A stretch of 64,000 nucleotides of DNA from an uncultured Gammaproteobacteria bacterium (GTDB lineage Bacteria > Pseudomonadota > Gammaproteobacteria > Pseudomonadales > Pseudohongiellaceae): assembly GCA_903837345.1 (NCBI GenBank), contig CAILUG010000050.1:1-64000 (forward strand). Direction: 5' to 3'. A program made the translations under genes and the position numbers. Shown here one piece after another: positions 17,682 through 28,408 of this stretch. The stretch's first letter is position 1; the number at the start of each line of letters is the position of its first letter. The notes below the pieces were generated by a model. It saw nothing but the letters and a program-made list of their open reading frames with translations. It had not been told where the DNA came from and ran no database searches.

Positions 17682-19929
17682 TCTGCCATTTCTGTTTCAG
17701 CCGTTTTGCTTCGGAAACCTGGGCAGTTTTGCCGCTGGCAATCACTTCGTCGAGGATTTCCACGGCACCATCAATGTCACCCATGGCTTCATACGCCACT
17801 GCCAGATCCAGCCGGGCATCATGGGTATCCTGCGGACCGCTGATGTCATGGGACTCCTCACCGGCTTCGTCGTCCGGCTGTACTGATTCTTCGTCAAAAC
17901 CTTTCACTGCCAGCGGATCTTCAATTTCCAGAATGCTGTCATCATCTTCGAGTGACAATGCAGAAGTATCGAAAGAAACGGTCTCGACTTTTTCTTGCGG
18001 CGCTGCTGCCGTGGTTGTGCCGACGATTGTGCTTGCTTCGTTTTTGTCGAGGTCATCCAGACTCGGCAAAGTGAATTCAAACACCTGGGGTTTGTCCTCA
18101 ATGGTTTTCGCTGCGGGTGTTTCCGCCGCAGCGGGCACTGGCTCGGCAGTGAACGCAAAGGTTTCCGGCACTGCGGGTGTTGCAGCTACCGGGACAGGAG
18201 CAGGCGCAGGCGCTGCCTCCAGAAAATCTTCATGTTCAACTTCCTGTTCGGCTTCATGCAGTGCCTGCTCCAGCAGTGCCGCTTCTTCCATCACCGCCCC
18301 TGCTTCCTCTACGGCAGTATCGGGGGCCGGCATGGCTGCAGCGACTTCTGCCGGTTTGGCATTCGGGTGACTGGCAGTTTCAGTCTTGCCACTGCCGCTG
18401 GCAGTTGCTTCAGGCGCGTCCTGCGGGCTCTTGAAATCATCAGAGAGCCCCATTTCGTCGAGCAGTTTGTCGGTGCTGGGCTGAATGACAGCAGTTGGTT
18501 TGACAGCAACTTCAGGGGCGGCTGCCGGTTCCGGTGCAAATACCGGCTCATCTTCATCCTGCCGTTCAGCGCGCCGGAAGCGCGACATGAAGGCTGTCAG
18601 CATGGCACGTATACCACCACCATTGTCTTCGGCTTCGGCGGCGTCAGCGAGTTCATCAAGCGAAACCTCATCATCCTCACCGGTCTCAGCCTGGGCTTTG
18701 CGGCGCTTGATGAAAATCATCAAGGCCACCGCGACTGCAACTGCCAGCACCGCACCCAGCAATACAACACTGTTGCTGAGCAATGCGACTATTTCATCAA
18801 CAGTACCACCCGCGCTCGCTGACGTGGCGGCAGCTTCCGCACTGGTCACAGCGTCTTTGGTGGCGACAGATTGTTTGCTCAACTGGGCCTGCAATTGGGC
18901 AATACGTTCATCTTCAATCGTTATGATGTTTTGCAACAGGTCAATCTGTTCCTGCACGGCGCTCAGCCGGTTGGTCAATTCGAGATTCTCCAGCTTGGAA
19001 CGGTCGAGGCTCTCTTCACCAAGCATCAACTGGTTTTTCAGTGACTTGATGGTGGCATCCAGATCACTGCTGCCACCGCCGCCGGCATCCTGGTCACCAC
19101 TGAGCAATGTCAATTCATCCCTGGCTTTGGCGCCTTTGGCGCCGGCCGAGTCGTTGACCGCCAGAGGCTCAGCAGTCAATTCCTGGTTTTGCTGGTTGAT
19201 CTGGGCAACCGCGGCTTCCTGGTCGATCAGGTTGATCTCGTCCTGACGCGGAATGCGCAGCACTTTGCCAACCAGTATCCGGTTGACATTGTTGTTGACG
19301 AAAGCGTCTTCGTTCGCACGCTGGATCGCTACCATCATCTGCTGCACACCCACACTCCCGGATGGGCGGGTTTGTGCGGCAATCTCGTACAAGCTGTCGC
19401 CTTTGTTGACCACATACTCCAGCGCCGGGCTCGTGCTGGTGGCATTCTGGCTGGCAGTTGTTTGCGCTGCGGCTCCGGTAACCGGAGTGCTCACTTTGGC
19501 AGCAGAGGCAACTTTGCTGTTTTGCGGCAGATCCAGCAGCAAGGTGTATTCACGCAGGGTGCGGCCGCCGGGCCAACTGACACCTACCAGAAAATTCAGA
19601 AAGGGTTCGGAAATATCGTCGGTGGAAGTGACCAGAATATCGCCGGTGCCATCCTTGTGAATTTCAACCTGGAATTTGAGCAGTGCGAGATGGGTGTTGC
19701 GTTCCACATGCGCAATTTCAAATTCCTTGTCTGTCGCAAGCGTCGCCTTTACTTGCGAGACATCGAATCTGCCGACATCAAGTAACTGGATATGTGCCCG
19801 CAAAGGCTGATTGAGCGCAGACTCAACCGTAATGTCGCCCAAGCCCTGGGCATTGGCTGGGACTGCAAATGCAACAGCCATCATCAACAGAATGACGGTG
19901 GCAGTGCCTGTTTGGGATATGAATCGCAT
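17674..19929 (-). CDS. fimV: FimV-like polar peptidoglycan-binding protein
   Basis: 751 residues with a signal peptide ending near AQG, the FimV N-terminal domain ([18 protein letters not shown]), a LysM domain at about 172-230 ([16 protein letters not shown]), a coiled-coil stretch, one membrane helix near 385-407 followed by KRRK, a long acidic Ala/Pro/Glu-rich cytoplasmic region, and a C-terminal TPR-like FimV motif ([14 protein letters not shown]). FimV assembles at cell poles and supports type IV pili and polar signalling. It is shorter than many Pseudomonas homologues, mainly in the acidic region. It is followed by truA with an eight-base overlap. Confidence 0.9.
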   Translation of the reverse strand: MRFISQTGTATVILLMMAVAFAVPANAQGLGDITVESALNQPLRAHIQLLDVGRFDVSQVKATLATDKEFEIAHVERNTHLALLKFQVEIHKDGTGDILVTSTDDISEPFLNFLVGVSWPGGRTLREYTLLLDLPQNSKVASAAKVSTPVTGAAAQTTASQNATSTSPALEYVVNKGDSLYEIAAQTRPSGSVGVQQMMVAIQRANEDAFVNNNVNRILVGKVLRIPRQDEINLIDQEAAVAQINQQNQELTAEPLAVNDSAGAKGAKARDELTLLSGDQDAGGGGSSDLDATIKSLKNQLMLGEESLDRSKLENLELTNRLSAVQEQIDLLQNIITIEDERIAQLQAQLSKQSVATKDAVTSAEAAATSASAGGTVDEIVALLSNSVVLLGAVLAVAVAVALMIFIKRRKAQAETGEDDEVSLDELADAAEAEDNGGGIRAMLTAFMSRFRRAERQDEDEPVFAPEPAAAPEVAVKPTAVIQPSTDKLLDEMGLSDDFKSPQDAPEATASGSGKTETASHPNAKPAEVAAAMPAPDTAVEEAGAVMEEAALLEQALHEAEQEVEHEDFLEAAPAPAPVPVAATPAVPETFAFTAEPVPAAAETPAAKTIEDKPQVFEFTLPSLDDLDKNEASTIVGTTTAAAPQEKVETVSFDTSALSLEDDDSILEIEDPLAVKGFDEESVQPDDEAGEESHDISGPQDTHDARLDLAVAYEAMGDIDGAVEILDEVIASGKTAQVSEAKRLKQKWQNG

Positions 19930-20096
19930 AGCTCTCCTTGAACAGCATTGGAGGCGGTTTTATCAACCGGGCCGACAAGGAATTCCGCCGATACTCATTG
20001 CGATCCGGCCAACAACCACCTGCCTGCTATCCAAACCATCAATTCGATCTATCGACCTGACGATTCGACCTGGTGATGATGGAGCATGATCCAATG

Positions 20097-20135
20097 GCGG
20101 CTGAGAACTTGAGAATTCTCTTGTAAATCAGCCGC
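20097..20135 (-). terminator. Large hairpin after asd (possible terminator)
   Basis: GCGGCTGA (20097-20104) pairs perfectly with TCAGCCGC (20128-20135). Inside the loop is a 10-bp palindrome GAGAATTCTC at 20111-20120. It lies 10 bases after the asd stop on the minus strand and upstream of fimV. No T-run follows, so termination would not be classical. Confidence 0.5.
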
Positions 20136-20144
20136 TAGTATTCA

Positions 20145-21167
20145 TTAGATATAGTCTTTTATCAACACTTCTGCGATCTGAACTGAGTTCAAGGCCGCAC
20201 CTTTACGCAGGTTATCGGACACAACCCACATATCGATGCCATTCGGATGGGAAATATCCTTGCGGATACGGCCTACCCAGGTTTCGTCATGGTCAGTCCC
20301 TTCCGGAATCGGACACGGGTAACCGCCAGGCTTCTGCTCGTCCATCAGCTTGACCCCAGGCGCCTTTTTCAGCAGTTCGCGCACTTCTTCCACCGTGATC
20401 TTCTGGCGGGTCTCGATATGTATGGCCTCGGAATGGGAATAGAACACCGGCACCCGCACACAGGTCGGGTTTACCAGAATAGTCGGGTCTTCCATGATTT
20501 TCTGGGTTTCCCACACCATTTTCATCTCTTCCTTGGTATAGCCGTTGTCCTGGAACACATCGATCTGCGGGATCACGTTGAATGCGATCTGCTTCGGATA
20601 AACCTTGATTTCCGGCTCTTTGCCGTTCAACAGGGCAATGGTCTGGCCAGCCAGCTCATCAATCGCTTCCTTGCCGGTACCTGAAACCGACTGGTAGGTG
20701 CAGACGTTGATGCGGGCAATCCCAACTTTGTCGTGGATAGGCTTCAACGCCACCAGCATCTGGATGGTCGAGCAGTTCGGGTTGGCGATAATGTTGTGGT
20801 TCTTGTACTGGGCTACCGCGTGCGGGTTCACTTCCGGCACCACCAACGGGATGTCTTCCTCGTAGCGGAACTGGGAGGTGTTGTCGATCACGATGCAGCC
20901 GGCTTTACCAGCTTTCGGTGCATAAATGGCAGAGACGCTGGCTCCGGGCGAAAACAGTCCGATCTGCGCTTTACTGAAGTCAAAATCTGCAAGATTTTCA
21001 ACAGTATATTGCTTGTTGTTAAAGCTGAGTGTTTCGCCCGCACTACGCTCACTGGCCAATAAATACAGGTTACGAACCGGAAACTTGCGCTGTTCCAGGA
21101 TGCGGATCATGGTTTTGCCAACGGCTCCGGTAGCTCCGACCACGGCGACGTCATATTGCTTGCTCAT
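20145..21167 (-). CDS. asd: Aspartate-semialdehyde dehydrogenase
   Basis: 340 residues with the NADP-binding motif VVGATGAVGKTM at the N-terminus and the catalytic Cys132 in NPNCSTIQ. It reduces aspartyl phosphate to the semialdehyde, a branch point for Lys, Met, Thr and diaminopimelate. It belongs to the Pseudomonas-type subgroup rather than the enterobacterial Asd. A TAGGAGTGAGTGT ribosome-binding region precedes the ATG. leuB, which commonly lies upstream, is missing here. Confidence 0.95.
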   Translation of the reverse strand: MSKQYDVAVVGATGAVGKTMIRILEQRKFPVRNLYLLASERSAGETLSFNNKQYTVENLADFDFSKAQIGLFSPGASVSAIYAPKAGKAGCIVIDNTSQFRYEEDIPLVVPEVNPHAVAQYKNHNIIANPNCSTIQMLVALKPIHDKVGIARINVCTYQSVSGTGKEAIDELAGQTIALLNGKEPEIKVYPKQIAFNVIPQIDVFQDNGYTKEEMKMVWETQKIMEDPTILVNPTCVRVPVFYSHSEAIHIETRQKITVEEVRELLKKAPGVKLMDEQKPGGYPCPIPEGTDHDETWVGRIRKDISHPNGIDMWVVSDNLRKGAALNSVQIAEVLIKDYI

Positions 21168-21187
21168 ACACTCACTCCTAACTGGTC

Positions 21188-21208
21188 ACGGGCACCATTG
21201 GCACCCGT
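21188..21208 (-). other. Hairpin in the leuD-asd interval
   Basis: ACGGG (21188-21192) pairs with CCCGT (21204-21208), and an inner CC/GG pair extends it past a two-base internal loop. It sits about 20 bases upstream of the asd start on the minus strand, between leuD and asd. It could be a weak terminator of leuCD or a leader structure of asd. Confidence 0.4.
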
Positions 21209-21262
21209 TTCAGTTTTCACTATGGTTTTCAAATCAAAAGGTTGAAACGGTTTATTCAAGTC

Positions 21263-21901
21263 TCAGGAGAATAGCCAGGGCGCCTTCACCTGATAGCTCT
21301 TTTCAAAGGCCCGGATCGCATCCGCGTGCTGCATGGTCAGACCGATGTCGTCGAGACCGTTGAGCAGGATGTGCTTGCGGGACGGTTCAACCTCAAACTT
21401 GATGACGCTGCCGTCAGGCTTGGTCAAGGTCTGTGCTGCCAGATCCACGTTCAAGTTAAAGCCCGGGGTCGCTGCTGTTTCCTTGAAAAGCTGATCAACC
21501 ACTTTTTCATCCAGCACAATCAGCAATATCCCGTTCTTCACGCAGTTATTGAAGAAGATGTCGGCATAGCTCGGGGCGATGACACAACGGATGCCAAAAT
21601 CATCCAGCGCCCATGGAGCATGCTCACGGCTGGAACCACAGCCGAAGTTCTCGCGTGCCAGCAAAATGGACGCACCCTGGTAGCGTGGCTGGTTGGCGAC
21701 GAAGTCCGGGTTAAGCGGACGCCCTGTGCATTCCTGGTCCGGCAAGCCCTTGTCCAAATAACGGGCTTCATCGAACAGGTTCTTGCCGAAGCCGGTACGC
21801 TTGATCGACTTCAGGAACTGTTTGGGGATGATGTAGTCCGTGTCCACGTTGGCACGGTCGAGGGGCATGACCAGCCCTTTTTCAGTAGTAAACTTTTTCA
21901 T
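21263..21901 (-). CDS. leuD: 3-isopropylmalate dehydratase small subunit
   Basis: 212 residues, the swivel-domain subunit of isopropylmalate isomerase, with the conserved [16 protein letters not shown] and [15 protein letters not shown] motifs. With LeuC it isomerises 2- to 3-isopropylmalate in leucine synthesis. It follows leuC after 44 bases, the normal order. The usual downstream leuB is absent; asd follows after 95 bases. Confidence 0.96.
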   Translation of the reverse strand: MKKFTTEKGLVMPLDRANVDTDYIIPKQFLKSIKRTGFGKNLFDEARYLDKGLPDQECTGRPLNPDFVANQPRYQGASILLARENFGCGSSREHAPWALDDFGIRCVIAPSYADIFFNNCVKNGILLIVLDEKVVDQLFKETAATPGFNLNVDLAAQTLTKPDGSVIKFEVEPSRKHILLNGLDDIGLTMQHADAIRAFEKSYQVKAPWLFS

Positions 21902-21945
21902 ATTGGCTTCAACTATATTCAGTAATTAATTGATCAGGCTGACAA

Positions 21946-23373
21946 TCAAAGCAAGGGCACATCGCGGACATCAACGAAGTGACCAAACACCGCAGCTGCC
22001 GCTGCCATAGCCGGGCTGACCAGATGCGTACGGCCACCAAAACCCTGCCGACCTTCGAAGTTGCGGTTGGAGGTGGATGCACAATGCTCGCCCGGCTCCA
22101 GTTGGTCGGCATTCATCGCCAGGCACATCGAGCAACCCGGTTCGCGCCACTGCAGACCGGCTTCCTTGAATACCTTGTCCAAACCCTCTTTCTCGGCTTG
22201 TGCTTTCACCAGACCGGAACCTGGTACTACCAGAGCCTCGCGGATGTTGGCCGCCACCTTGCGCCCCTTCACCACTGCCGCTGCGGCACGCAGATCTTCA
22301 ATGCGGGAATTGGTGCAGGAACCGATGAAGACCCGATCCAGCCTGATTGCCTGGATAGGCGTGCCAGCAGTCAGCCCCATGTACTTGAGCGCCTGCTGGT
22401 AATTGCCCTTCTTGCTGTCATTGGCAGCCAGCGCCGGATCCGGCACCTTGCCGGTAACCGGTGCCACCATTTCCGGTGAAGTGCCCCAGCTGACCTGCGG
22501 CACAATGTCACCACCTTCCAACTCAACCACAGCATCAAAGCTGGCATCAGCATCACTGACCAGCGTGCGCCATACGGCCACTGCCTGATCCCACTCTGCA
22601 CCTTTCGGTGCAAATGGACGACCTTGCAGATAACTGATGGTCTTTTCATCAACAGCAACAATCCCTGCACGCGCACCGGCTTCAATGGCCATGTTGCAGA
22701 CGGTCATGCGGCCTTCGATGGACAAACTGCGGATCACCTCACCACCGAATTCGATGGTGTAGCCAGTACCGCCAGCCGTACCGATTTTGCCGATGATGGC
22801 AAGGATCACGTCCTTGGCAGTCACCCCTGGCTTGAGGGCGCCGTTCACTTTCACCAGCATGTTCCTGGCTTTCTTCTGCACCAGACACTGGGTAGCCAGC
22901 ACATGTTCCACTTCAGAGGTGCCAATGCCATGCGCCAAAGCGCCGAGCGCACCATGGGTGGAGGTATGGGAGTCGCCACAGACGATGGTCATGCCCGGCA
23001 ATGTGCGGCCCTGTTCCGGCCCGATTACATGCACGATGCCGTGACGGGGATCGTCAATCGTGAACTCTTCGATGCCAAAGTCCTTGCAGTTGTCGTCGAG
23101 GAACTTCACCTGGATTCTGGAAACCGGATCGACGATGCCTTCAACCCCGCGCGAGCGTTCGCTGGTGGTGGTGGGCACGTTATGATCTGGCGTCGCCATG
23201 TTGGCGCCCGCGCGCCAGGCCCGACGGCCGGCCAGACGCAAGCCTTCAAAGGCCTGGGGTGAAGTCACTTCATGCAGAAAGTGCAGATCGATATAGAGCA
23301 GCGCTGTGCCGTTCTCCAGCTCCTTGACGAGGTGGGAATTCCACAGCTTGTCATACAAAGTTTTGCCAGCCAT
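21946..23373 (-). CDS. leuC: 3-isopropylmalate dehydratase large subunit
   Basis: 475 residues of the aconitase superfamily. The [4Fe-4S] ligands are recognisable in the [10 protein letters not shown] region, in [12 protein letters not shown] and in [11 protein letters not shown]. It carries the iron-sulphur active site of isopropylmalate isomerase. GAGG lies five bases before the ATG. The 80-base region upstream, up to the aroC stop, is strikingly AT-rich compared with its surroundings and probably holds the leuCD promoter. Confidence 0.97.
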   Translation of the reverse strand: MAGKTLYDKLWNSHLVKELENGTALLYIDLHFLHEVTSPQAFEGLRLAGRRAWRAGANMATPDHNVPTTTSERSRGVEGIVDPVSRIQVKFLDDNCKDFGIEEFTIDDPRHGIVHVIGPEQGRTLPGMTIVCGDSHTSTHGALGALAHGIGTSEVEHVLATQCLVQKKARNMLVKVNGALKPGVTAKDVILAIIGKIGTAGGTGYTIEFGGEVIRSLSIEGRMTVCNMAIEAGARAGIVAVDEKTISYLQGRPFAPKGAEWDQAVAVWRTLVSDADASFDAVVELEGGDIVPQVSWGTSPEMVAPVTGKVPDPALAANDSKKGNYQQALKYMGLTAGTPIQAIRLDRVFIGSCTNSRIEDLRAAAAVVKGRKVAANIREALVVPGSGLVKAQAEKEGLDKVFKEAGLQWREPGCSMCLAMNADQLEPGEHCASTSNRNFEGRQGFGGRTHLVSPAMAAAAAVFGHFVDVRDVPLL

Positions 23374-23453
23374 AAAAACCTCTTTACTAACAAATAATTA
23401 GATACAAATGCTAAACCAGAATATTAATCTTGAAATTACTTTAGCTATAAACT
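23374..23453 (-). promoter_or_regulatory. AT-rich leuC upstream region
   Basis: An 80-base AT-rich interval in GC-balanced surroundings, between the aroC stop and the leuC start. Several TTGAA- and TAAT-like elements are visible on the minus strand but no pair is convincing enough to place a single promoter. A LysR gene lies 1.3 kb away, though no operator can be assigned. Confidence 0.4.
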
Positions 23454-24548
23454 TCAATTCTTTGAAATATCAGGTGTTTTTACCGAAACATCAAGGTTCT
23501 GGGCGCGATGTCGCAACAGGTGATCCATCAAAGTCAGCGCCATCATGGCTTCTGCAATCGGTGTTGCACGAATTCCTACACAGGGATCATGTCTGCCAGT
23601 CGTTATAATCTCGGCAGGATTACCATTTATATCAATAGTTTGGCCTGGAATCCTGATGCTAGAAGTAGGCTTCAATGCCAGATGTGCAATGATGTCCTGG
23701 CCGGTGCTGATACCGCCCAGTATGCCGCCTGCATTGTTACTGAGGAAACCCTGTGGACTCATCAGGTCGCGATGCTCGGATCCCTTCTGTTCGACCACGG
23801 CGAAGCCGGCTCCGATCTCGACGCCTTTGACGGCATTGATGCTCATTAGTCCATGAGCGAGTTCGGCATCGAGACGGTCAAAGATCGGCTCACCCAACCC
23901 CACCGGCACCCCGGAGGCGACCACGGTTATCCTGGCACCGATGGAATTACCCTCCTTGTTGAGTGCCGTCATGTAGGCTTCCAGCTCGGTAACCCTGGAC
24001 GGATCCGGACAGAAAAACGGGTTGTTGCCAACTTCATTCCAGTCGACCAGCTCCAGCTTGATGGGACCCAGTTGGCTCAGGTAGCCACGCACGCTGACTC
24101 CGAACTTGCTCGCCAGATACTTTTTGGCAATCGCCCCGGCCGCCACCCGCATCGCCGTTTCCCGTGCGGAGGAACGCCCACCCCCACGATAGTCGCGGAT
24201 ACCGTACTTGTGGGTGTAGGTGTAGTCGGCATGGGAGGGCCGGAACAGGTCCTTGATGTTGCTGTAGTCCTTGCTCTTCTGGTCAGTGTTTTCGATCAGG
24301 AGGGCAATCGGGGTTCCGGTAGTCACCCCCTCAAACACACCCGAGAGGATGCGCACCGCATCATCTTCCCGACGCTGGGTAGTGAAGCGGGAAGTGCCCG
24401 GTTTGCGACGATCAAGATCGGTCTGTATGTCTGCTTCGCACAGCGGCAGCCCCGGCGGGCAACCATCCACGATGCAGCCCAGGGCCGGCCCGTGGCTTTC
24501 GCCAAAGCTCGTCACACAAAACAAACGGCCGAAACTGTTGCCCGACAT
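23454..24548 (-). CDS. aroC: Chorismate synthase
   Basis: 364 residues starting [24 protein letters not shown], with the family signatures near the N-terminus, [13 protein letters not shown] in the middle, and [17 protein letters not shown] near the C-terminus. It makes chorismate from EPSP using reduced FMN. It is transcribed on the minus strand, divergent from the LysR gene. Confidence 0.97.
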   Translation of the reverse strand: MSGNSFGRLFCVTSFGESHGPALGCIVDGCPPGLPLCEADIQTDLDRRKPGTSRFTTQRREDDAVRILSGVFEGVTTGTPIALLIENTDQKSKDYSNIKDLFRPSHADYTYTHKYGIRDYRGGGRSSARETAMRVAAGAIAKKYLASKFGVSVRGYLSQLGPIKLELVDWNEVGNNPFFCPDPSRVTELEAYMTALNKEGNSIGARITVVASGVPVGLGEPIFDRLDAELAHGLMSINAVKGVEIGAGFAVVEQKGSEHRDLMSPQGFLSNNAGGILGGISTGQDIIAHLALKPTSSIRIPGQTIDINGNPAEIITTGRHDPCVGIRATPIAEAMMALTLMDHLLRHRAQNLDVSVKTPDISKN

Positions 24549-24639
24549 GGTGTCTATACCTGCTGCAAGAGGGAGGCAATCACGATGGCGCGCAGATTAA
24601 TCCTCTCTCCCAAATAAAACAAATTTATAATTTTCATGA

Positions 24640-24659
24640 ATTCCATTACATTTAGGAAT
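24640..24659. promoter_or_regulatory. Candidate LysR operator in the aroC-LysR divergent region
   Basis: ATTCC (24640-24644) and GGAAT (24655-24659) form an inverted repeat with a 10-base spacer and an AT-rich interior, 25 bases upstream of the LysR start. The form resembles LysR-type operators (T-N11-A dyads), so autoregulation or control of aroC is possible. Confidence 0.35.
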
Positions 24660-24684
24660 ACCACTCACTCCTACCCGGAGGCTT

Positions 24685-25566
24685 ATGGACTTCCAGAACC
24701 TGCGTGCCTTCATGGCAGTGGCGGAAAACAATTCGTTCTCACGCGCCGCCGACCAGTTACACCTGACCCAGCCCGCGATCAGCAAACGCATCCTGACTCT
24801 GGAAGCCGATCTTAACCAGCGGCTGTTCGACCGCATCGGCTGGCAATTGTCACTGACCGAAGCCGGCGAATGCCTGCTGCCGCGCGCACGCCAGATTCTG
24901 CAGCTGATCGAGCAGACCCGCCAGGCGCTCGATGATCTGTCGGGCCAGGTACAAGGCAACCTGAAACTGGTAACCAGCCATCACATCGGGCTGCATCGTC
25001 TGCCGCGGGTGCTACGCGAATACAAGCAGGCCTATCCGGATGTGAAGCTCAGCATCCGCTTTCTCAATTCACAGGAAACCCACCAGAACATTCTTGAAGG
25101 CAAGGGTGAGCTCGGTATCACCACTTACGAAGAACGCGCCAACGATTCATTGCTGACGCAGGATATCTGGCACGACACCTTGCACTTCGTGGTGGCACGT
25201 GACCATCCGCTGCTGAAACAAAAAAACGTGAAGCTGCGTGATCTGACCGGCTATACGGCCATCCTGCCGGATGTGCGATTTTATACCGGCCGCACCGTTT
25301 CGGAATTGTTCCAGCAGCAGGGACTGACGCTGAAACTGGATCAGGATCTGAGCATCGACAATCTGGAAACGCTGAAGGCGATGGTATCAATCGGCGATTC
25401 GTGGAGTGTGCTGCCGGCGACCATGCTCGACGACCGCAGCGTTGTGGCCCTCAATATCAAGGACGTTGCCCTGAGCCGCCGGCTGGTCTGCATCCGGCAC
25501 AAGGATCGCACGTTGAGCAAGGCCGCGCAGACCTTTCTGAAAGTACTGGAGGCGCATCGCGATTAA
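24685..25566 (+). CDS. LysR-family transcriptional regulator
   Basis: 293 residues with the LysR winged helix-turn-helix at about 3-60 (FMAVAENNSFSRAADQLH, TQPAISKRI) and a periplasmic-binding-like effector domain after residue 90. CCCGGAGGCTT provides a strong ribosome-binding site. A LysR gene near leuCD and aroC is common in pseudomonads, so control of leuCD or of the adjacent genes is a reasonable inference but not shown. The stop overlaps that of prmB by four bases on the opposite strand. Confidence 0.9.
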   Translation: MDFQNLRAFMAVAENNSFSRAADQLHLTQPAISKRILTLEADLNQRLFDRIGWQLSLTEAGECLLPRARQILQLIEQTRQALDDLSGQVQGNLKLVTSHHIGLHRLPRVLREYKQAYPDVKLSIRFLNSQETHQNILEGKGELGITTYEERANDSLLTQDIWHDTLHFVVARDHPLLKQKNVKLRDLTGYTAILPDVRFYTGRTVSELFQQQGLTLKLDQDLSIDNLETLKAMVSIGDSWSVLPATMLDDRSVVALNIKDVALSRRLVCIRHKDRTLSKAAQTFLKVLEAHRD

Positions 25567-26438
25567 GCGCGCAAATCCCGGGCTGTCAGCGCACAGATGC
25601 CTTCGCCACCATATGCAAAATCCAGCCACAGGAACGGCAGGTCAGGACGCGCCGCATCCAGCAAGGGCCAGGTCGCACCGGTTTCCAGCAGCAGCAAACC
25701 GGCTTCCGTCATGAAATCTGCAGCCTGTTGCAGGATGCGCAACGGAATTTCCAGACCTTCATTGCCTGTCAACAATCCCAGTTGCGGTTCACGCAGATAT
25801 TCAGCAGGCAGCCCGGCATATTCCTCGGCGCTGACATAGGGCGGATTGCTGACAATCAGATCAAACTTGCCTGTGACGGCCGCAAACAGATCCGATTCCA
25901 CCAGTTGCACGCGCTGGCCCAGGCCGTGTTTGTCCACATTGATACGAGCCACCGCCAGCGCATCAGGGCTCAGATCTGCCAGCACCACTTCCGCCTCGGG
26001 AAATGCCAAGGCACACGCGATGCCGATGCAACCACCACCAGCACACAAATCCAGAATGCGACGGGGAGCAGTCTTGATCAAGGTCTCAAAACGGGTATCG
26101 ATCAGTTCGGCAAACGGCGAGCGCGGCACCAGCACGCGCTCATCGACATAGAAAGGCAAACCGCAAAACCAGGCCTCATGCAGCAGGTAGGCCAGGGGTT
26201 TGCGGGTTTCGATACGCTGCGTGGCGAGCCGGGCGACTTCCGTCACCAGAGCAGGCGGCAACCGGGTATCCAGTTGCAGAGACGGCAACGCATGGCGGCG
26301 CGCCAGCGTTTCCAGCAGCCAGCAGGCTTCATCCCAGGCATTGTCAGTGCCGTGGCCAAAAAACAGTTCGGCTGTTTCGAAGGCCGCAGTCATCTTTTCC
26401 AGACATTCCTGCGTATTTACCACACCATTCAACAACAT
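25563..26438 (-). CDS. prmB: Ribosomal protein L3 glutamine N5-methyltransferase
   Basis: 291 residues of the HemK/PrmB family. The SAM-binding motif LDLCAGGGCIGIACA and the catalytic SNPPYV are intact. PrmB methylates Gln150 of ribosomal protein L3. PrmB rather than PrmC is preferred because of the N-terminal domain (FFGHGTDNAWDEACWLL) and because aroC is a usual neighbour of prmB. It is divergent from folE. Confidence 0.92.
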   Translation of the reverse strand: MLLNGVVNTQECLEKMTAAFETAELFFGHGTDNAWDEACWLLETLARRHALPSLQLDTRLPPALVTEVARLATQRIETRKPLAYLLHEAWFCGLPFYVDERVLVPRSPFAELIDTRFETLIKTAPRRILDLCAGGGCIGIACALAFPEAEVVLADLSPDALAVARINVDKHGLGQRVQLVESDLFAAVTGKFDLIVSNPPYVSAEEYAGLPAEYLREPQLGLLTGNEGLEIPLRILQQAADFMTEAGLLLLETGATWPLLDAARPDLPFLWLDFAYGGEGICALTARDLRA

Positions 26439-26510
26439 TGCTGGCCTGCTTTACCCTGCCAAATTAATCGCGTAGGGTGCGCAGTTTAGCTGTAACCGGA
26501 AAGTAATAGT

Positions 26511-27050
26511 ATGAAAGACGCATACGCCAGCATTATCAAATCCATGGGCGAGGATTTGAACCGGCCTGGCCTGGCGGGAACGCCGGAGCGAGCCGCCAAA
26601 GCCATGGAATTCCTGACCCAGGGCTATCAGCAGAATGTTGACGACATCATCAATGGTGCAATGTTTCCCACCACCTCCAATGAAATGGTGATCGTCAAAA
26701 ACATTGAACTCTATTCACTGTGCGAACATCACCTGCTGCCGTTCATCGGCAAATGCCATGTCGCCTACCTGCCTACCGGCATGGTGATCGGCCTGTCGAA
26801 AATTGCCCGCATCGTTGACATGTTCGCGCGCCGCCTGCAGATCCAGGAACAACTGACCCAGCAGATTGCCGAAACCATCATGGACAAAACCAGGGCGCTC
26901 GGGGTGGGTGTGATCATCGAGTCACAACATATGTGCATGATGATGCGTGGAGTGCAGAAACAGAATTCAGTGATGACTACTTCCTGCATGCTGGGAGCGT
27001 TCCGTGAACGTCAAACCACCCGCAGTGAATTCCTGTCGCTGATCAAGTAA
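26511..27050 (+). CDS. folE: GTP cyclohydrolase I
   Basis: 179 residues, zinc-dependent type IA enzyme. The zinc ligands Cys71, His74 and Cys142 are present in [10 protein letters not shown] and QHMCMMMRG. It converts GTP to dihydroneopterin triphosphate, the first step of folate synthesis. GGAAAG lies upstream of the ATG. It is slightly shorter than the E. coli enzyme at the N-terminus, which is normal for the shorter family branch. Its last bases overlap the opposing hydrolase gene. Confidence 0.95.
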   Translation: MKDAYASIIKSMGEDLNRPGLAGTPERAAKAMEFLTQGYQQNVDDIINGAMFPTTSNEMVIVKNIELYSLCEHHLLPFIGKCHVAYLPTGMVIGLSKIARIVDMFARRLQIQEQLTQQIAETIMDKTRALGVGVIIESQHMCMMMRGVQKQNSVMTTSCMLGAFRERQTTRSEFLSLIK

Positions 27051-27900
27051 GAAACTCCCTGATCAGGTCGGCGATTGCACCTACCTGTGTTTCCATGTGC
27101 TGGTGGTGGTCACCTTCCAGTTCATGGAGCTGCGCATCGCGCAGGTAGGCTTTGCGCTGTTCGAACATGGTCCTGCGCTTGTGCCAAAACCCGGTTGAAA
27201 GTACCACCAGCGCCGGGCAACTGACTTCCCGCATGAAAGCCGCCACTTGTTCTTCGCTCAAACTCATCGGGCTCAACACGCGCAGACGTGGATCCAGGTT
27301 CCAGTAGCAACCCTGCTCATCACAGACGATACCACGTTGTCCCAGCAGCGTGGCAGCTGCAGGTGTCAGCCCCTTTTCCACTCTCGCCTGCACTGCCGAC
27401 TGGAAATCACTGTAGTAATGTCGCCGGTCTTTCACTGCATCCAGTTGCACCAGGGCTTCCCGCATCTGTGTGGGCAATTGGGCCGGGGCTGTCGCCACCG
27501 GCCCCAGGATATCCAGCAATACCAGTTTGGAAAGTTCCTGCGGGTAGAGCGCAGCATAGAGGCAAGCGACTGCGCCACCCATTGAGTGACCCATCAATGT
27601 GAACTGCTGCCAGCCGAAGTGTTCCACCACTCCACGAATTTCCGCGATATAGCTCCAGATGTAATATGGCGCAGACAATGGCCTGCGAGCAGACAAGCCG
27701 TGTCCCGGGAAGTCCAGCGCCACAATACGGTATTCCGGCAACAGGGCGGCCAGCGGCAGAAACGATGCGGCGTTGTCTTGCCATCCATGCAATGCCAGCA
27801 GAGGTGGCGCCTGTTCAGGCCCCAGCAACAACAGTGCGCATTCCAGGCCATTGGGCAATTGCAATCGCAATTCCTGCCGGGTGGGCGGCATGGTGCTCAC
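27043..27900 (-). CDS. Alpha/beta hydrolase
   Basis: 285 residues with the canonical fold: [10 protein letters not shown] oxyanion region, LDFPGHGLS, nucleophile elbow LMGHSMGGA (Ser106) and a C-terminal EGDHHQH histidine. The substrate is unknown; such genes are often annotated as esterase or lipase. The ATG overlaps the sixA stop by four bases, so the pair is coupled, and it ends the gpsA-DUF4389-sixA-hydrolase string. Confidence 0.85.
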   Translation of the reverse strand: MSTMPPTRQELRLQLPNGLECALLLLGPEQAPPLLALHGWQDNAASFLPLAALLPEYRIVALDFPGHGLSARRPLSAPYYIWSYIAEIRGVVEHFGWQQFTLMGHSMGGAVACLYAALYPQELSKLVLLDILGPVATAPAQLPTQMREALVQLDAVKDRRHYYSDFQSAVQARVEKGLTPAAATLLGQRGIVCDEQGCYWNLDPRLRVLSPMSLSEEQVAAFMREVSCPALVVLSTGFWHKRRTMFEQRKAYLRDAQLHELEGDHHQHMETQVGAIADLIREFLT

Positions 27901-28364
27901 ACCTGCTGTCCCAGTCTGAATGCAAGTTCTCCCCCGCCGGTGGTGCAGGCCTGGCAGTGCACAGCATCAAGTTCGCCGGTAGAGAAAATATGCATCGAGT
28001 CAATGTCGGTGTTGGTCAGCACTGCCAGCAGTTCGGAGACGAGAGGATTGTGGGTAACCAGCAACACATGCTGCGACTTCAATGAACGCAGAAATGCCAG
28101 CACCTGCAAAGCGCGATGGTCAGGCGTCAGCAACAACAGGGGTTCCGGTTTTATGGTTGAACCTGATTCCGACAGGAACAGGGAGCAAGTCTGGGCGGCT
28201 CTGGTAAACGGGCTGTGAAAGCAGGAAGTCAGCTTGATGTCCCGTTTGGCAAATTGTCTGGCTACATCCATGACTTCGTGTTCGCCATGCGAAGTCAGTG
28301 CGCGCCCGGAATCGTCATAATTACGCGGTTCGGCCTCGCCGTGGCGAAGCAGATAGAGATGCAT
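27897..28364 (-). CDS. sixA: Phosphohistidine phosphatase SixA
   Basis: 155 residues starting MHLYLLRHGEAEPR, with the histidine-phosphatase motif RHGE at residues 7-10, a second conserved His in LVTHNPLV, and an ESG segment. SixA removes phosphate from histidine phosphotransfer domains in E. coli. An in-frame start 13 codons upstream exists, but the shorter form matches the family N-terminus. It overlaps the hydrolase gene by four bases. Confidence 0.88.
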   Translation of the reverse strand: MHLYLLRHGEAEPRNYDDSGRALTSHGEHEVMDVARQFAKRDIKLTSCFHSPFTRAAQTCSLFLSESGSTIKPEPLLLLTPDHRALQVLAFLRSLKSQHVLLVTHNPLVSELLAVLTNTDIDSMHIFSTGELDAVHCQACTTGGGELAFRLGQQV

Positions 28365-28408
28365 GCTGCCCGCCTTCACTCTGGACTGCACTCTCGTCTG
28401 CACCCTGC

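Noticed and set aside
25401-26489. 362-codon open frame on the plus strand across the LysR end and prmB
   Set aside because: It runs through two real genes in the wrong frame or strand; its Gln-rich product has no domain.
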